Source of the DNA: Daucus carota subsp. sativus
Taxonomy: Eukaryota > Streptophyta > Magnoliopsida > Apiales > Apiaceae
Direction of reading: 5' to 3'
Assembly: GCF_001625215.2 (NCBI RefSeq)
Contig: NC_030381.2
Span: forward strand, 42,654,689 to 42,718,688
Length of the DNA: 64,000 nt
The first letter of the stretch is position 1; every line of letters starts with the position of its first letter. The notes under the pieces are model-generated. The model saw only the letters and a program-made list of their open reading frames with translations. It made no database searches and was not told where the DNA came from. The position numbers were made by a program, and so were the translations under genes. Shown here piece after piece: positions 62,401-64,000 of this stretch.

Positions 62401-62795
62401 ATGATGAATGATGCAACATAAGTACTTGCTAGTTGCTATCTAATTATCGGGAGAAGTACTATATAGAGCTATCAATATATAGAGCAATATAGAGCTATCA
62501 TTATATCTGCTTAACTTGGCATTTGTTGTTTATATGTGGGTTAAGATGCAATAGCATTTTCTGTGCCTTACATATTCTTCTTGCGCTTTGACTGTTGCTT
62601 CCTCTAATACCCTCCAATTTGTTGCAGGATGCTGATGAATGCAGAAAGCTATTGAAAGAAGGAACTGGAAAGCACGATCGGGAGAGCAGTCGGACACGCC
62701 GGAGTCTGCATGATTTTGCTGAGAGCAACTACTTGACGCAGCTTAGTTTTGTGCGGACAGTCCCTAGACTTGAAGGTATACATCCTCAAACTTGA
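56423..62795 (+). CDS. F-box / CW-zinc-finger / SNF2-helicase / RING protein (At3g54460 type)
   Basis: Eight exons: 56423-56886, 57366-59957, 60040-60253, 60342-60587, 60685-60744, 60827-60957, 62050-62164 and 62628-62795, in frame to 1329 residues (relatives about 1350-1380). Order of parts: N-terminal region; F-box about 237-277 (IWDVSDDVLINIFATLG); Walker A DEPGLGKT about 347; CW zinc finger about 541-590 (WIQCDACRKWRKL...WFCSMN); motif II DEGH about 803; TGTPTPN; RING about 1019-1055 (CNEWCRLPVITPCRHLLCLEC); helicase C-lobe from about 1150 (EKIIIFSQF) and motif VI SRAHRMG. The combination suggests a chromatin-associated ATPase and possible ubiquitin ligase; function is inferred. Intron 3 appears to use a GC donor. 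Intron 6 (1.1 kb) holds a perfect foldback. Confidence 0.95.
61207..61398. mobile_element. Foldback MITE in intron 6 of the F-box/SNF2 gene
   Basis: Perfect 39-bp inverted arms at 61239-61277 and 61327-61365 (GTATCCGCTATAATTTTCCG core). An inner palindromic part repeats TCCGCGGATAGGG. Outer, diverged inverted ends GATCTGTATTTCAAGGG / CCCTTGAAATAGAGATC extend it to about 192 bp. Confidence 0.8.
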
Positions 62796-63087
62796 CAGTG
62801 ATGCCGGTGTATATATTTTTCTTATGATGCCTTGTCTTGCAAGCTTTTGGGTTGTATTTAACTGTATCATTACTATTACAGGTTTGCAATTGGCTGCCCA
62901 ATAACCAGAATTTTTTTGTTTCCCTATCTGTATAGTTCTCATCAATAGTGGTACTCATCTGCCCTTTGTTTATAATTCTTGCCTCTGAAGTGCATATGGT
63001 AATTAAGATTAGAACAGGACGTAGTGCCTGGGGCTTTTCGCATGAAAACCCCACAGCCTTGGTTGTAATGTCCTGAAATTTTTATAT

Positions 63088-63093
63088 AATAAA
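63088..63093 (+). terminator. Likely polyadenylation signal of the F-box/SNF2 gene
   Basis: AATAAA about 290 bp after the stop codon. The rest of 62796-64000 shows no gene. Confidence 0.45.
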
Positions 63094-64000
63094 GTGGCCT
63101 TATATGTATTTTTGGTTTTTTTTTTTTCCCGTTTATCTTAGATCGACACTGCCTCTATATGATACATTTTTCCATCTCAGATTTTATTAGAAAAGCAAAA
63201 ATCACCCAATGTAAACTTTTCTCTCAACAGTTTTGTAAGATTTGTTTTTAGAAAACAGAGTTTTCTACTGAGACTGCCTTCCATTGGGGTAAATATCTAT
63301 GGGAAATCAAATATCCTCGGGTCATTTAAGTTATCATGTTGCAAGTGGTGGAATGAGGTTTCATGTGTATTCCTATTTCGAAAGATTTATTATTGACAAA
63401 CTACCAAATAAAAATTATTGATTGAAAAAAATCTGTTGACAGTTCGATTTGTATTCCGATTTCGAAATTTTATTATTGACAAACTAGCATCCGTTAACGC
63501 AACTAAAAGAATTATTGAAAAAAACTGTTGATAAATGAAACCACCATCCGCTTGAACTAAGTTTGAAATGTACCAACAGTTTACACGATTTTGGTTCCTA
63601 CTTAAAAAAGAGCACGTGATGAGAATGATTAAGATTTAAACTTAAAATCTGAAGTCTAATTTTACTCATTTCTCAAGAACTCTGAAATTTTAAAATTTTT
63701 CAAAAGATGTTTTAATATAACCAATCAACAGTGGACTAGTTTTCTCTCACAGAAAACAGGATTCTTTTTCTAAACCTTATTACTCAAGAATACAAGCTGA
63801 AATGCGATTTTAATTTTTTATTGCCTCGTATGATGCAAGAAGCTAACACACATACTATTACTCAATATCATGTCCTAGCACTCTGCCTATTTGATAGATT
63901 AGTACAAGTTTATAACAAAGAGCAGCCCTGCAACACTCCACTCAATCAATTAGTACTTCGTTTGTTCAAGTTACATTTGCGTTACAGCCTGCATACAACG

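Noticed and set aside
1-64000. CRISPR arrays, bacterial operons or phage-like systems
   Set aside because: The sequence is intron-rich plant nuclear DNA. The repeats seen are MITEs, tandem duplications and mini-exons, not spacer arrays.

Overview
This is plant nuclear DNA. It is AT-rich, its genes are split by GT-AG introns, and every recognisable protein belongs to a plant family (Aquarius/EMB2765, CSC1/HYP1 channel, annexin, F-box/kelch-type, LNK, AGD12-type ArfGAP, F-box-SNF2 At3g54460-type). TA-rich MITEs, hAT and MULE elements and a tRNA-derived SINE fill much of the rest. A eudicot is most likely. I cannot fix the species; an asterid such as an Apiaceae would fit, but that is a guess.

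Layout. 1-4400: the 3' half of the Aquarius spliceosomal helicase gene (+). 4815-12826: a CSC1/HYP1-like channel gene (+), with an extra paralogous first exon upstream. 11154-24458: a tandem duplication with reciprocal truncation. The left copy holds the complete channel gene and a broken annexin. The right copy holds a channel exon fragment and the complete annexin (-). The copies are now separated and decorated by hAT, MULE and unidentified repeats, and a SCARECROW-like 3 (GRAS) fragment has replaced channel exons in the right copy. 24.6-31.1 kb: gene-poor, with MITEs, a second copy of an unidentified gene-like repeat split by a hAT element, and a likely Helitron. 31.1-32.5 kb: an intronless F-box gene (-). 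33.5-38.5 kb: patchwork of direct repeats carrying a small two-TM protein gene and a frameshifted amidase relic, plus a SINE. 38.9-43.6 kb: an LNK2-like clock coactivator (+) with an evening element and G-box upstream. 44.8-46.1 kb: a DTW-domain tRNA acp3U transferase (-). 48.0-54.3 kb: an ArfGAP-C2 protein gene (-) with a triplicated 63-nt mini-exon. 56.4-62.8 kb: an F-box/CW/SNF2/RING chromatin protein (+). 62.8-64 kb: 3' flank with no gene seen.

The genes are unrelated housekeeping, signalling and clock genes and do not form a pathway. The most notable content is structural: the reciprocally truncated duplication with paralogous empty sites that date three transposon insertions, the mini-exon triplication that lengthens the ArfGAP N-terminus, two alternative first exons for one channel, a 15-nt duplicated splice donor, and two GC-AG introns. 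Splice sites were assigned by eye from frame, phase and family similarity. All multi-exon models below keep frame through every junction.
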